Shown piece by piece: positions 17,245 through 28,054 of a stretch of DNA of 64,000 nt (positions are counted from its first letter, which is position 1; every line of letters begins with the position of its first letter). Position numbers and translations under genes: made by a program. The notes below the pieces were generated by a model. That model searched no databases. It saw only the letters and a list, made by a program, of their open reading frames with translations, and was not told where the DNA came from. This stretch comes from Collinsella aerofaciens. GTDB taxonomy: Bacteria > Actinomycetota > Coriobacteriia > Coriobacteriales > Coriobacteriaceae. The DNA lies in the NCBI RefSeq assembly GCF_015554145.1, contig NZ_JADNHZ010000008.1:34426-98425 (forward strand), read 5' to 3'.

Positions 17245-18147
17245 ATGGATCGCAAAAAAGCAATCGCGCTCTCATTTTCCGTTCCCGTCGCATGGGGCTT
17301 TTCGTACCCCCTCATGAAGATCGGCATGGACAGCATGAACGCCACGAGCATCGTTGCGCTGCGCTGCATCATCGCCTTTGCAGCTTGCCTTGTGCTCTTT
17401 CACAAGCACGCGCTGCGCATCAACCGTGACCTGATGGTTCGCGCCGCCATCATCGGCGCCATCATGGCAACCGAGCTCACCTGCATGTGCCTGGGCTCCA
17501 GCCTCACCTCCGCCTCCACCGCTGGCTTTTTGCAGAGCCTGACGGTCGTGATCGTGCCGTTTGCCAACGCCGCCCTGCTGCGTCGCGCCCCCGAGCGTAA
17601 GGTGCTCATCGGCACCGCTATCGTCACCTGCGGCATGTTACTGCTCTCGGGTGCCGACTTTACCAGCCTGAATCCCGGTGCGATCATCATGCTGCTCTCG
17701 GCCTTTATCTATGCCGGTCACATCATTGTGGCGAAGCGCTTCGTCGAAGAAGTCGACCCACTGGCCTTGGGTGTTTGGCAGCTGGGCTTTGGCGGCCTGT
17801 TCTCGGGCATCGCCGCGTGCACCTTTGGCGGCTTCACGCTTCCCAGCACGCCCAACGAGATCGTCGTGGTCGTCGCGCTCGCACTCATCTGCTCTGCCTA
17901 CGGCTTTATCACCCAAACGCTCGTGCAGCCCCACGTGCCTGCCGAGACCACCGGCTTCGCTTTCTCGCTCGAGCCGGTCTGCTCCGCCGTCTTCTCGTTC
18001 TTCCTGGTCGGCGAGGTCCTGAGCCCCATCGCCTTATTTGGCGCCGCCCTCATCCTCACCGGTGTCTTGGTGGCAACCGTCGAGCTTCCTCGTCTTCGCG
18101 CACATGAACACGCTCGCATGGCAGGAGCGCCCGAGCGCGTCTCGTAG
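17245..18147 (+). CDS. EamA/DMT superfamily transporter
   Basis: A 300-residue, ten-helix drug/metabolite transporter with two EamA repeats. The first starts at VPVAWGFSYPLMKIGMD; the second is around LLSAFIYAGHIIVAKRFVEE with LEPVCSAVFSFFLVGEVLSPIALFGAALIL as its diagnostic end. It probably exports a small metabolite or amino acid. Its neighbour, the divergent LysR gene, probably controls it. AAAAGGAG lies before the ATG. Confidence 0.9.
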   Translation: MDRKKAIALSFSVPVAWGFSYPLMKIGMDSMNATSIVALRCIIAFAACLVLFHKHALRINRDLMVRAAIIGAIMATELTCMCLGSSLTSASTAGFLQSLTVVIVPFANAALLRRAPERKVLIGTAIVTCGMLLLSGADFTSLNPGAIIMLLSAFIYAGHIIVAKRFVEEVDPLALGVWQLGFGGLFSGIAACTFGGFTLPSTPNEIVVVVALALICSAYGFITQTLVQPHVPAETTGFAFSLEPVCSAVFSFFLVGEVLSPIALFGAALILTGVLVATVELPRLRAHEHARMAGAPERVS

Positions 18148-18235
18148 ACCCCACTCTTCATACAGCCGTGGCATAAAGGCAACCGGTGCGCCTTTACAAT
18201 AGATGCCAACAGAGCATCTGCCATAAAGGAGCCCC

Positions 18236-18961
18236 ATGGACACCGCAACCCGCGACCGCAACATAGCAACTTGGTTGGGCGATGCGCCGCAGCCGGTACG
18301 TGACACGACGAACCAGCTGCTCGAGCGCATCGCCCTTTTACGTGCCGAGCAGACTATCTACCCGGCACAAGACGACATCCTCAATGCCCTCGCCTACACG
18401 CCGGCAGACCAAGCCAAAGTTGTCATCTTGGGTCAAGACCCCTATCACGGACCCAACCAGGCCATGGGGCTTTCGTTCTCGGTCCCCGCGACGCAAACCA
18501 AACTGCCGCCGAGCCTGCGCAACATCTATAAGGAACTCAGCGCCGATCTGGGCTGCCCCATCCCCGCCACGGGAGACCTGACCCCATGGGCACAACAGGG
18601 CGTCCTGCTTCTCAACACTACGCTCACCGTGCGCGAGCATGCCGCCAATTCGCACGCCAAGCTGGGCTGGAGCACGCTCACCGACTATATTATCGAACGC
18701 TGCTGCCAGTTACCCCAACCGGTAGTCTTTTTGGCATGGGGTCGCTTTGCCCAGCAGATGGTCGAAGGAAAGCTCGCCGCGACCGGCGCGGGCAAGGCAA
18801 GCGGCAAGTTCTGCCTTGCCTCTACGCATCCCTCACCGCTTTCGGCCAACCGTGCCACGGCAGAACTCCCCGCTTTTATGGGGTCGTGCCCCTTCTCCGC
18901 TGCCAATCGGCTACTCGAACAGCATGGCTCGACCCCCGTCAACTGGACTTGCCTCGGCTAA
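18236..18961 (+). CDS. ung: uracil-DNA glycosylase, family 1
   Basis: A 241-residue Ung that removes uracil from DNA as the first step of base excision repair. The catalytic water-activating loop GQDPYHGPNQAMGLSFSV (Asp and Tyr present) and the C-terminal leucine loop STHPSPLSANR with its His are intact. FLAWGRFAQQ supplies the third conserved segment. AAAGGAG precedes the ATG. A terminator follows 16 bp after the stop. Confidence 0.96.
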   Translation: MDTATRDRNIATWLGDAPQPVRDTTNQLLERIALLRAEQTIYPAQDDILNALAYTPADQAKVVILGQDPYHGPNQAMGLSFSVPATQTKLPPSLRNIYKELSADLGCPIPATGDLTPWAQQGVLLLNTTLTVREHAANSHAKLGWSTLTDYIIERCCQLPQPVVFLAWGRFAQQMVEGKLAATGAGKASGKFCLASTHPSPLSANRATAELPAFMGSCPFSAANRLLEQHGSTPVNWTCLG

Positions 18962-18976
18962 AAATCGATACATCAA

Positions 18977-19010
18977 AAACGCGCCCGACGGCTTCCCATC
19001 GGGCGCGTTT
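18977..19010. terminator. bidirectional terminator between ung and the SDR gene
   Basis: AAACGCGCCCGA (18977-18988) pairs perfectly with TCGGGCGCGTTT (18999-19010) around a 10-base loop. The genes on its two sides converge. Confidence 0.85.
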
Positions 19011-19011
19011 C

Positions 19012-19692
19012 CTATTCAGGCCAAATAAATTGTGTGCGGCCGGCCTCGCCGCCATCGATCAGCAGGCTCTGCCCGGTCATAAACCGGTTGGTCACGCCCA
19101 CAAAGTAGATCCACTCGGCGATCTCTTGGGCGGTGGCCCAGCGTTTAAGCGGCGTAAGCTCCATAATCTGGTTCCACAGGTGCTCGTCTTCCATCACGCA
19201 ACGGTTGAGCGGCGTGATAACGCCGCCCGGGTCCACACTGTTGGCGATGGCCTGCGGCGCCAGGCGGTTTGCAAGGTTCTTGGTGTAGGCGATAACACCG
19301 CCCTTGCTGGCAGCATAGGCGGGAAACTCCGATCCCGTATGTCCACTCGCCGACCCCACATTGACCACGGATTTGATAGCCGGCGCCGGCTTGGCGGCAA
19401 GCCCCTCCCCCACAAAGGCGTAACGCTCGGTCACGTTGATGGTGCCACACAGGTTGGCGACGATGTCATCGGCCGAATCCTGCGTACCGGCAACGTTCAC
19501 GATCACCTGGGGCTCAAGGTCGTCCGGGAACGCGTCCGGCTTGCGGACATCAACAATCAGATGGCGGTAGCGCTCGTGCTCGATCGCCGCCGGCAGCAGG
19601 TCAAAGCCCACGACCTCGTGACCCTCGTCCAAAAAGCGCCGCACGCATGCGGCTCCGATGCCGCCCGAAGCGCCCGTGATCAAAACCCGCAT
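19012..19692 (-). CDS. short-chain dehydrogenase/reductase (SDR)
   Basis: A 226-residue classical-type SDR. The NAD(P) loop TGASGGIG is at 7-14, NVAG in the middle, and the active-site pattern is VNVGSASGHTGSEFPAYAASKGG (Ser, then YxxxK as YAASK). The acidic FDLLP after strand 2 suggests NAD preference. The C-terminus FMTGQSLLIDGG is typical. The substrate is unknown. It lies 9 bp downstream of the VUT-family transporter on the same strand, probably as an operon; a metabolic link is not obvious. Confidence 0.9.
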   Translation of the reverse strand: MRVLITGASGGIGAACVRRFLDEGHEVVGFDLLPAAIEHERYRHLIVDVRKPDAFPDDLEPQVIVNVAGTQDSADDIVANLCGTINVTERYAFVGEGLAAKPAPAIKSVVNVGSASGHTGSEFPAYAASKGGVIAYTKNLANRLAPQAIANSVDPGGVITPLNRCVMEDEHLWNQIMELTPLKRWATAQEIAEWIYFVGVTNRFMTGQSLLIDGGEAGRTQFIWPE

Positions 19693-19701
19693 ACTTGCTC
19701 C

Positions 19702-20424
19702 TTAGGCGGTCGCGTGGCGCTCGAGGTACTCGGAGCCCACATTCTCGCGCTCCCAGCCACGCACGACCTTGTAGCCCACGGGGCTCAGGAAGACCTCGCA
19801 CAGCAGCTCGGCAACGGCGCCGGTCAGCGAGCACATAAGGACCTGCACCCAGGTCCAACCAAAGAACGTGTGGCTCACCACAATGGCAAAGACCAGGTTG
19901 TCAATAAACTGGCCAACACCCGTAGACACATAGGAGCGGAAGGCGAAGCTCGCAAAATTATTCTTTTTGAGCATCCGGCCGAGCGACTGGTTGAGCGTGG
20001 AGTTAACCACGGCAGAAACGAGCATCGCCAGCGAAGAGCCCAGCACCACATACCAGGTGCCGCCGATGGTGGCGTTAAGGGCGCTGTTGACCTCGATCAT
20101 GCCCGTGTCGTAGTAGGCGCCCCACATGCCGGGCGTGAGCGAGCACGCCCAAAAGCACAGGCTCACGGCCAGGTTGACCAGCAGCGCGAGGATAGAGATT
20201 TTGATGGATGCCTTGGCGCCAAAGCGCTTGCAGATCATGTCCTGGCACAAAAACGAAACCCAGCTCACCACAAAGCCGCAATCGAGTGCCAGATACGGCA
20301 GGCTGATGAGCTCTTTGTTGGCCAGCAGGTTCATCATGATGACGCTCACGAAAAACAGCGAAACCGTTGCCGCGGGAATGCTCCGCAACAGGACCTTATA
20401 GTCCTCCATGACCTTCCTGATCAT
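19702..20424 (-). CDS. VUT family (YhhQ/QueT-like) queuosine-precursor transporter
   Basis: A 240-residue membrane protein with about six helices. It matches the VUT/YhhQ family: the early segment LLANKELISLPYLALDCGFVVSWVSFLCQDMICKRFGAKAS with its charged D-x2-C-KRFG loop, and STGVGQFIDNLVFA, which is strongly conserved. YhhQ members import queuosine precursors for tRNA modification. A small hairpin with a loop able to pair with its tail lies just before the ribosome site, as a preQ1-type switch would. Confidence 0.85.
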   Translation of the reverse strand: MIRKVMEDYKVLLRSIPAATVSLFFVSVIMMNLLANKELISLPYLALDCGFVVSWVSFLCQDMICKRFGAKASIKISILALLVNLAVSLCFWACSLTPGMWGAYYDTGMIEVNSALNATIGGTWYVVLGSSLAMLVSAVVNSTLNQSLGRMLKKNNFASFAFRSYVSTGVGQFIDNLVFAIVVSHTFFGWTWVQVLMCSLTGAVAELLCEVFLSPVGYKVVRGWERENVGSEYLERHATA

Positions 20425-20431
20425 TATGTAC

Positions 20432-20480
20432 TCCTTTGGTTTTAGGTTTAACGAGCAGGATATCGGACCCGAACTGCTCG
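20432..20480 (-). promoter_or_regulatory. candidate compact pseudoknot (preQ1-type riboswitch?) upstream of the transporter
   Basis: On the complement, CGAGCAG and CTGCTCG form a 7-bp stem with a 15-base loop containing GGGT. An A-rich tail holding ACCT and AAAGGAG follows directly. Loop and tail could pair to make an H-type pseudoknot over the ribosome site. The arrangement resembles preQ1 switches but the class I loop consensus is not matched, so this is a weak call based largely on the transporter type. Confidence 0.3.
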
Positions 20481-20580
20481 GACGCCCCGGTCTTGAGACG
20501 ACGGTGGGTATGATAGCCGCTCACACGGCATCAGGCAAGCAACCGGCGCGACAGCCCCGCAGGGCCACCGCGCCGATGCG

Positions 20581-22194
<1,614 letters not shown>

Positions 22195-22348
22195 GCGGAT
22201 CCTTTCTTGCATTGAGTGCATTACGTCGTTGTAACCGCACTATTGTAGCCGCGAAACCTCGCCATAGGGCACCTATCAGGACAAATTCATCAGTTAGGGC
22301 CCGGGTAGCCGGCCCAATCCGAATTTGTCTCTTGCGTAACTGTGCATA

Positions 22349-22382
22349 GTGTATATATACTGTGCTTACCGGTTATATACAC
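22349..22382. promoter_or_regulatory. GntR-type operator and promoter region
   Basis: GTGTATATA (22349-22357) and TATATACAC (22374-22382) are exact inverted repeats 16 bp apart. They lie directly before the GTG start of the GntR gene, consistent with autoregulation by a YtrA-type repressor. Confidence 0.65.
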
Positions 22383-22409
22383 GTGTAGCCCAACAGCTAA
22401 GGAGCCGCT

Positions 22410-22790
22410 GTGGACATCATCCTATCCAATTCGAGCGATAAGCCTATCTACGAACAGATATCCTCACAGGTCAAAGCTCAGATCCTTTCGGGCACGCTCG
22501 CGGCGGGAGCCAAACTCCCCAGTATCCGTGCACTCGCGAGCGATCTTGGCGTGAGTGTCATCACCACCAAGCGCGCCTACGCCGACCTGGAGCAACTCGG
22601 CTTCATCTGCACCGTGCAGGGCAAGGGCTGTTTTGTCGCCGAGGGCAACCAAGAACTCTTGCGCGAAAACCAGCTCTGCCATATCGAAGAGCTGCTCGCA
22701 CAGGCAGCAACGCAAGCCGAAACCCTAGGCGTCACGCGCAACAAGCTGCACGAGATGCTCGACCTGGTAGCCCCCGAAACCATGCAGTAG
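22410..22790 (+). CDS. GntR family transcriptional regulator, YtrA subfamily
   Basis: A 126-residue GntR regulator with a winged helix (PIYEQISSQVKAQILSGTLAAGAKLPSIRALASDLGVSVITTKRAYADLEQLG) and only a short C-terminal dimer helix, the layout of the YtrA subfamily. It heads an operon with an ABC ATPase and permease. It starts with GTG at 22410 after AAGGAG (22399-22404). The palindrome just upstream is its likely operator. The inducing signal, often a cell-wall antibiotic in this subfamily, is unknown. Confidence 0.9.
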   Translation: MDIILSNSSDKPIYEQISSQVKAQILSGTLAAGAKLPSIRALASDLGVSVITTKRAYADLEQLGFICTVQGKGCFVAEGNQELLRENQLCHIEELLAQAATQAETLGVTRNKLHEMLDLVAPETMQ

Positions 22791-22813
22791 CCATCTGCAA
22801 GAAAGGCTATACC

Positions 22814-23695
22814 ATGCAAAACCTTTTAGAACTCAAAGGCATCTCACGCCGTGTGAGCGACCGTTTTTCGCTGCGTGATGTCACGCTCGCCGTGGAGCCC
22901 GGCCAGATCGTCGGCTTTGTGGGCGCAAACGGCGCCGGCAAGACGACGACCATTCGCGCCGCGCTTGGGCTTATAAAGCTCGATGCCGGCGAGGTGCATC
23001 TGCTTGGACAGCGCTGCGACGCCAACGCGCCCGACGAGACGCAGCGCCACCTGCGCTCCCGCATCGGGCTTGTCCTGGACACGTGTCCCTTCCCCTCCAC
23101 GCTCAAGGTGGGCCAGGTCGAGAGGCTCGTAGGCCCGGCATACCCCACGTGGAGCTGCGAAACGTTCGCCGGATTCATCGACCGATTTGGCCTCGATCCC
23201 AAGACGAAGGTCAAGGACCTCTCCCGCGGCATGGGCATGAAGCTGCAGCTCGCCTGTGCGCTCAGTCACAATGCTAAGCTGCTCGTTTTGGACGAAGCCA
23301 CCGCGGGCCTCGATCCCATGGCGCGCGAGGAACTGCTCGACGAGTTGCTTGCCTTTGTCGCCGACGGCCAGCACAGCGTGCTGCTCTCAAGCCACATTAC
23401 ATCCGACCTCGATCGCACTGCCGACCGCGTCATCTGCATCGATAACGGCTCGATTGTGTTTGACCTGCCGCGCGAGGACATTACCGACCGAGCCGGCATC
23501 GCCCACTGCACCCAAGCACAGGCGTCCGAGCTCATGGCTTGCGTCGAAGGCGCCCGTGCCGCCCACCACGCCTATAGCGTGGACGTGCTCGTGCCCAACC
23601 GTCGCGAGGCGCTCGAGGCCTTCCCCGAGATTCCCTGCGACCGGGCAACAATTGATGACTATCTTCGCCTCATGCTGAAAGGGGCTTCGAAATGA
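22814..23695 (+). CDS. ABC transporter ATP-binding protein
   Basis: A 293-residue ABC ATPase. Walker A is GANGAGKTTT, the signature LSRGMGMKLQLACAL and Walker B LLVLDEATAGLDP. It belongs to the ABC-2 exporter class associated with YtrA regulators. Its TGA overlaps the ATG of the permease (ATGA at 23692). The substrate is unknown; bacitracin or peptide-type export is typical of the class. Confidence 0.92.
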   Translation: MQNLLELKGISRRVSDRFSLRDVTLAVEPGQIVGFVGANGAGKTTTIRAALGLIKLDAGEVHLLGQRCDANAPDETQRHLRSRIGLVLDTCPFPSTLKVGQVERLVGPAYPTWSCETFAGFIDRFGLDPKTKVKDLSRGMGMKLQLACALSHNAKLLVLDEATAGLDPMAREELLDELLAFVADGQHSVLLSSHITSDLDRTADRVICIDNGSIVFDLPREDITDRAGIAHCTQAQASELMACVEGARAAHHAYSVDVLVPNRREALEAFPEIPCDRATIDDYLRLMLKGASK

Positions 23696-24390
23696 AACGC
23701 GCCTTTATGTCTGAGCTCGCCATCGTCCGCACGCTTGTCCCGAGCATCGCGGGCGTCGGCCTGTTCATCTTCGTCGTACTGACCCTCGCCAACGCATCGG
23801 ATGGCGATTCCGGTATGAGCGCCGGCGCCTGTGCGGTCAGTGCCATGTCGCCCATCATGGTCATGAACTCGCTGGCCGGCTACGACAATCAAAACGGATG
23901 GGAGCGCTATCGGGCAACGCTGCCCCTCTCGCGCAAAGACATCATCTGTGCACGCTACCTGAGCATCATTGTCTTCTCGGCCGTCATGGCGTGCGCCGCC
24001 GCGCTTCTGAGCATCGTCTCCATCCCGCTCTTCAACAGCGTGGGTATCCCCTCGACGGGACAGATCGTCTTTGAGACCACAATAGCCTCCGCCGCATCGA
24101 TGCTCATCTCCCTCATGATGGTGTTTCTGGCACAGCCGCTGTTCTTTCGATTTGGACACATGGAGGCGCTGCGCCTTTCCGTCGGCCTGTTTGCCCTGCT
24201 CGGATGCCTTGCCATGGCCACGCTGAGCTCCTCCAACCCCATCAGCAACTGGCTCATGTCGATTGCCGGGGCGAATCCCGACCCTGCTGTTCTTGGCTGT
24301 CTGTGCGCAGGAATCGCGGTATTGACCCTCGTGCTATGTGCACTTAGCTGCATCGTCAGCACCAAGGTTTATCGAGTACGCGATCTGTAG
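23692..24390 (+). CDS. ABC-2 type permease
   Basis: A 232-residue membrane protein with six predicted helices, partner of the preceding ATPase by overlap and gene order. The conserved NGWERYRATLPLSRKDIICARYLSII stretch is typical of ABC-2 permeases of GntR-linked systems. No extracellular catalytic domain. Confidence 0.85.
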   Translation: MKRAFMSELAIVRTLVPSIAGVGLFIFVVLTLANASDGDSGMSAGACAVSAMSPIMVMNSLAGYDNQNGWERYRATLPLSRKDIICARYLSIIVFSAVMACAAALLSIVSIPLFNSVGIPSTGQIVFETTIASAASMLISLMMVFLAQPLFFRFGHMEALRLSVGLFALLGCLAMATLSSSNPISNWLMSIAGANPDPAVLGCLCAGIAVLTLVLCALSCIVSTKVYRVRDL

Positions 24391-24669
24391 CCACGCGAAA
24401 CTTGACCCATGCTGGCCACAATCGGTCGTAATCGCCCATCCGCCAATCCGTGACAAATGGCATGTCCCCGGCCCGTGTGTGACGTTCTATAATAAAAACG
24501 TCACGGGCCTCAGCCCAATTTCGATCATCCAAGGGGATGTCTTTTTGGTCATTGTTCTTTAGGGAACGGTCAATCGCATACAAATTGAAAACGGCCGTCT
24601 TGCGGCCGTGGTTTGTTGCGCCGTTCCGCCTCCGTCATCTGCCACATATGCACCTGATAGGAAAGAACA
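24391..24669. other. intergenic region with two hairpins
   Basis: No gene is seen. Two structures stand out. GTGACGTT (about 24479-24486) and AACGTCAC (24497-24504) enclose CTATAATAAA, so a TATAAT box sits in a loop. ACGGCCG and CGGCCGT around 24591-24608 form a terminator-like stem followed by a T-rich stretch, placed before the methyltransferase gene. Confidence 0.5.
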
Positions 24670-25407
24670 ATGAACTCTGCGAAATCTCAATCCTTCCCAA
24701 AAGCCACCAGCTTCGACGCGGCACTTGTACGTTCTAAGATTATGGGGCCGAACCCCCTCAAGCTCTGCGAAGAGCTGCTTCGCGGCGCAAGCATCCCCCG
24801 CGGCGTCCGCGTCTGCGACCTTGGATCGGGCACCGGTATCACCAGCGCCCTGCTTGCCCACGAATACGGGTTGGACACGTACGCTGTCGATCTGTGGAGC
24901 GACCCACAGGAAAACCGCGCGTTCTTCGATTCGCTCGGCATCCCCCGCGACACTATTCACCCTGTTAAGGCGGACGCCTCACAAGGGCTGCCGTTTGAGC
25001 ACGACTTTTTTGATGCAGTCGTGAGCATCGACTCGTACAACTACTACGGTCGCGACCCGCACTATCTGGGCGAGCGCCTGCTCCCCTACGTAAAGCAAGG
25101 CGGGATGCTCTACTTAAGCATCCCCGGCATGGTTCGCGACTGCCACGACAACCTGCCCGCCTGCCTGCTCAAATCCTGGGCACCCGAGCAGCTCGACTAT
25201 ATGCACGACATAGCCTGGTGGCGCGCCATGATCGAGCCGACCCCCGGCGTCGAGATTGTCTCGATGCAGCCTATGCTCTGCACGGACGAAGCGTGGGAAG
25301 ACTGGCTCGCCTGCGACAACGAGTACGCAGCAGGCGACCGCGCTGCCGTTGAAGCCGGCGCGCTCGAATACCTCAACACCATCGCCATCGTGCTGAGAAA
25401 GTTCTAA
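24670..25407 (+). CDS. SAM-dependent methyltransferase (class I)
   Basis: A 245-residue class I methyltransferase. Motif I is VRVCDLGSGTGITSALLA, the acidic end of strand 2 is YAVDLW, and motif IV is FFDAVVSIDSYNYYG. The early LRGASIPRG linker and later YLSIPGMVRDCHDNLP fit small-molecule methyltransferases. The substrate is not identifiable. AGGAAAG precedes the ATG. Confidence 0.85.
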   Translation: MNSAKSQSFPKATSFDAALVRSKIMGPNPLKLCEELLRGASIPRGVRVCDLGSGTGITSALLAHEYGLDTYAVDLWSDPQENRAFFDSLGIPRDTIHPVKADASQGLPFEHDFFDAVVSIDSYNYYGRDPHYLGERLLPYVKQGGMLYLSIPGMVRDCHDNLPACLLKSWAPEQLDYMHDIAWWRAMIEPTPGVEIVSMQPMLCTDEAWEDWLACDNEYAAGDRAAVEAGALEYLNTIAIVLRKF

Positions 25408-25410
25408 ACA

Positions 25411-25455
25411 ATAGCCGCGCGAGCCGTAAACAAACGGCCTCACGCGGCTTCTTTA
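25411..25455. terminator. bidirectional terminator
   Basis: AGCCGCGCGAG and CTCACGCGGCT are near-complementary arms around GT/AC pairing, with T residues to the right. The methyltransferase gene and the ClC gene converge here. Confidence 0.65.
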
Positions 25456-25489
25456 AAACAAGTTCTGAACAACCGTAAAGCGCAATACG

Positions 25490-26788
25490 CTACTTGCGCA
25501 GCGGCTTGGGCAGCGGAATGCCGGCGGCGATGACGGCCGCGATGATCATGCAAACGATACCCTTGAGTGGGAAGCACATGAGCAGCAGGCCCACAACCAT
25601 AACAGGCTGGCGCATAACGGCGCCCATCGTCGATGCCGTGCAGACGGCGACGCAAAAGACCGGATCTGCGCCGGTGAGGATGGCAAGGCCGTAGCCCAGG
25701 CTTACGCCCGAGAAGATAACCGGGAAGAAGTGGCCGCCGCGCCAGCCCATGTTGATGAGGGCGGGTGTCAGCATGGCCTTGAGAAGACCGGTCGCGATAA
25801 GCACGCCGGCGGGAATGGTCAAGTAGGTCTCCATAAGTACGTCGGCCTGGGTCTCACCGGCAAACATGGTATAAGGCAGAACTGTGCCGCAGATGGCGAG
25901 CGCCAGACCAGCCAGCATGGCCTTGACGACGGGGCGCTCCCCTATTGCATGGGACAGCGCCTCACTTGCATGCTCGGAGACAAAGTACAGCCAACCGCAT
26001 ACGGTGCCGACCAACGCCAGCGGAATGAGCCAGACAAGTTCCAGGTTACCCACCTGGGCGGCCTCGAACCTGGGCATGCCCATGCCGCCGCCCATAAGCT
26101 GGCCGAGCAGCAGATAGGTGCCCAGACCGCCGGCAATCGCGATGCCGTAGACCACGGTCTTTTGCGCCTTGGGCAGCTTGATGGTGATCTCATCGGACGC
26201 GGAGTCCTCGCCAGCGCCCTGGCCGTCGGCGCTACCGGCGAGCGGCGCCACAAAGCCAAACACGGGCGCGGTAAAGAGCGCCGTCAGGGCAGCCTGGGTG
26301 CCCAGCAGCGTGAGCTCCCTAAACTCGGCGCCAAAGCGACGCATGCGGTCGCCGACCCAGCTGCACAGACCCGCGATAACTCCGGTCAGGCCGGCCTCCG
26401 GTCCAATACTTCCGCCAAACAGCAGCGGCAGCAATGCCGCAAGCGAAAGCTTGCCGAGGTTGTCGTACGGGTAGCGACCGTCTTGTTTAACCTTGGCCAT
26501 CACCTGGTTGAGGTCATCGGTCTTGGTGCCCGTAATCTTTTCGTACAGACCGATCAGCAGGCCGCCCAGCAAGCAGACAAAAAACGGGTACGGCAGAAAA
26601 CCGAACGGGCCGCTCGCGAGCTCAGGCGAAGCGACGCCCAGCGCGTGCGGAATCTCGGTCCATAGATAGTCGACACCGTGCTCCATCGCAAAAAAGAACA
26701 GCCAGACCGCGGCGCCTGCGAACGCACCGGTCACGGCAACGCTAACTAAAAACAGCGCACGGTTTTTGGGTTTTGCAAGACTATCCAT
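25490..26788 (-). CDS. voltage-gated chloride channel family (ClC) protein
   Basis: A 432-residue ClC-family membrane protein with 10-12 helices. LLFGGSIGPEAGLTGVIAG corresponds to the conserved G(K/R)EGP filter segment and MGWRGGHFFPVIFSGVSLGYG to the GxFxP filter. The gating-glutamate position reads GPEAG, so a Glu is kept. No CBS domains. It may be an H+/Cl- or F- exchanger or a channel; the sequence does not decide. Confidence 0.88.
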   Translation of the reverse strand: MDSLAKPKNRALFLVSVAVTGAFAGAAVWLFFFAMEHGVDYLWTEIPHALGVASPELASGPFGFLPYPFFVCLLGGLLIGLYEKITGTKTDDLNQVMAKVKQDGRYPYDNLGKLSLAALLPLLFGGSIGPEAGLTGVIAGLCSWVGDRMRRFGAEFRELTLLGTQAALTALFTAPVFGFVAPLAGSADGQGAGEDSASDEITIKLPKAQKTVVYGIAIAGGLGTYLLLGQLMGGGMGMPRFEAAQVGNLELVWLIPLALVGTVCGWLYFVSEHASEALSHAIGERPVVKAMLAGLALAICGTVLPYTMFAGETQADVLMETYLTIPAGVLIATGLLKAMLTPALINMGWRGGHFFPVIFSGVSLGYGLAILTGADPVFCVAVCTASTMGAVMRQPVMVVGLLLMCFPLKGIVCMIIAAVIAAGIPLPKPLRK

Positions 26789-26913
26789 CGGGACCTCCCG
26801 TGGTCAAATTCGGCAAAGATACGTTTTATTGTAGAGCGAGCGTTACCCGAACGAGCCAACCGTCTGCGCCGCAAACGGCACCATTGGGAGTCATAGTGGG
26901 GCAGGCTCAAGAC

Positions 26914-27447
26914 TTATCCGTTGATAATCGAGGCAATCTCGCGCAAATCGTCGGCAAAGTAGATGCCGTGCTGGCGCCTCGGGCTCGAAAGCCCTTTATC
27001 AATCATGTGCTCGAGCAACGCCTTAAGATCGTTGTAGTAGCCCCCAAGGTTGTACAGAATGCACGGCGCATCGAGATGCCCCAACGACACGGCGGACATG
27101 ACCTCGGCAATCTCCTCGAGCGTACCCGTCCCACCGGGAAAGGCGATGAACGCGTCACCGAGCTCAATCATCTTGGCCTTGCGTTCGGCCATGTCACTCG
27201 TCACGATGAGGTCGTCGATACCGTCATGTTGAAACTCGGCCTCGATAAAAAAGCTCGGTTCAACACCCGTCACGTGTCCACCTGCCTCGAGTACGCTATC
27301 GGCGAGCGCACCCATCAGACCCGACTTGGACCCGCCGTATACCAACGCGTGTCCGTTAGCGCCAATCCAGTCGCCCAGCTCCTGCACCGCGGGCAGAAAC
27401 GCCGGGTCATTGCCGACGCTGGCACCCAGGTATACCGTGATATTCAT
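26914..27447 (-). CDS. LOG family (TIGR00730-type) nucleotide phosphoribohydrolase
   Basis: A 177-residue lysine-decarboxylase-like Rossmann protein of the LOG family. GASVGND opens the nucleotide fold, VYGGSKSGLMG follows, and the signature PGGTGTLEE with the preceding MAERKAKMIELGDAFIAF is intact. LOG enzymes cleave nucleoside 5'-monophosphates of the cytokinin type; the bacterial role is often general nucleotide salvage. Confidence 0.9.
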   Translation of the reverse strand: MNITVYLGASVGNDPAFLPAVQELGDWIGANGHALVYGGSKSGLMGALADSVLEAGGHVTGVEPSFFIEAEFQHDGIDDLIVTSDMAERKAKMIELGDAFIAFPGGTGTLEEIAEVMSAVSLGHLDAPCILYNLGGYYNDLKALLEHMIDKGLSSPRRQHGIYFADDLREIASIING

Positions 27448-27483
27448 ATTCAGTCCCCCTCGTCGTGACGCGCGGCGCCCGTT

Positions 27484-27909
27484 CTAGCGTTGGCGTCGGC
27501 GATATTCGCGCACACGGCGCGATAGGTCGGCAAGCTCGTCACGATCGAGCTCTTCCAAATGCTCCAGATCATCCATAAAGCGCGCCATGGTGTCCTTTTG
27601 GCGCATCTTGATGAGCGTGTTGCAGTAGTTCACCGCCACGCCCGTGAGCATGGCGATGTAGAAGATGCTGATGACGCTCAAAACGACGGTGATAGCGCGG
27701 GCAACCGGCGTCTCGGCCGGGATATCACCGAAGCCGATCGTCGATACGGTCTCAAAGCTAAACCAGAGGCCGTCGCCAAACGTAAGGGTCGTGGGCTCGG
27801 ACAGCCAGACGGCCGTCGAGCACAGCAGATAGAAGACGAGAAACAGGCCCGTGATGCGCGCAAAGCCAGCCTGGCGCAACACGTCGGCAAGCGTCCTCAA
27901 CTTGTTCAT
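27484..27909 (-). CDS. two-helix potassium channel family protein
   Basis: A 141-residue Kir/KcsA-like channel subunit: two membrane helices (about 16-35 and 65-90) flanking a pore helix and filter STIGFGD. A charged C-terminal coiled-coil-like tail (MARFMDDLEHLEELDRDELADLSRR) follows. K+ conduction is the family function. The longer in-frame ORF is rejected: ATG 27909 has AAAGGGG 5 bp upstream. Confidence 0.88.
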   Translation of the reverse strand: MNKLRTLADVLRQAGFARITGLFLVFYLLCSTAVWLSEPTTLTFGDGLWFSFETVSTIGFGDIPAETPVARAITVVLSVISIFYIAMLTGVAVNYCNTLIKMRQKDTMARFMDDLEHLEELDRDELADLSRRVREYRRRQR

Positions 27910-28054
27910 CGCGACCCCTTTTCCAGACGCCCAATCACATTCGCTCGTTATTGTCCCCAACTGCCGGGAGTGACCGTTTAGCGGTGCGGCGGCTGAATGG
28001 GCAGGCTGAGCTGGTATCCTTATGCGAAACTGTCTCAACTCGATAGGATTTCAT

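Noticed and set aside
18586..20445. 619-codon plus-strand open frame across the SDR and VUT genes
   Set aside because: It runs antisense through two recognised genes and a terminator and has no plausible ribosome site or domain.
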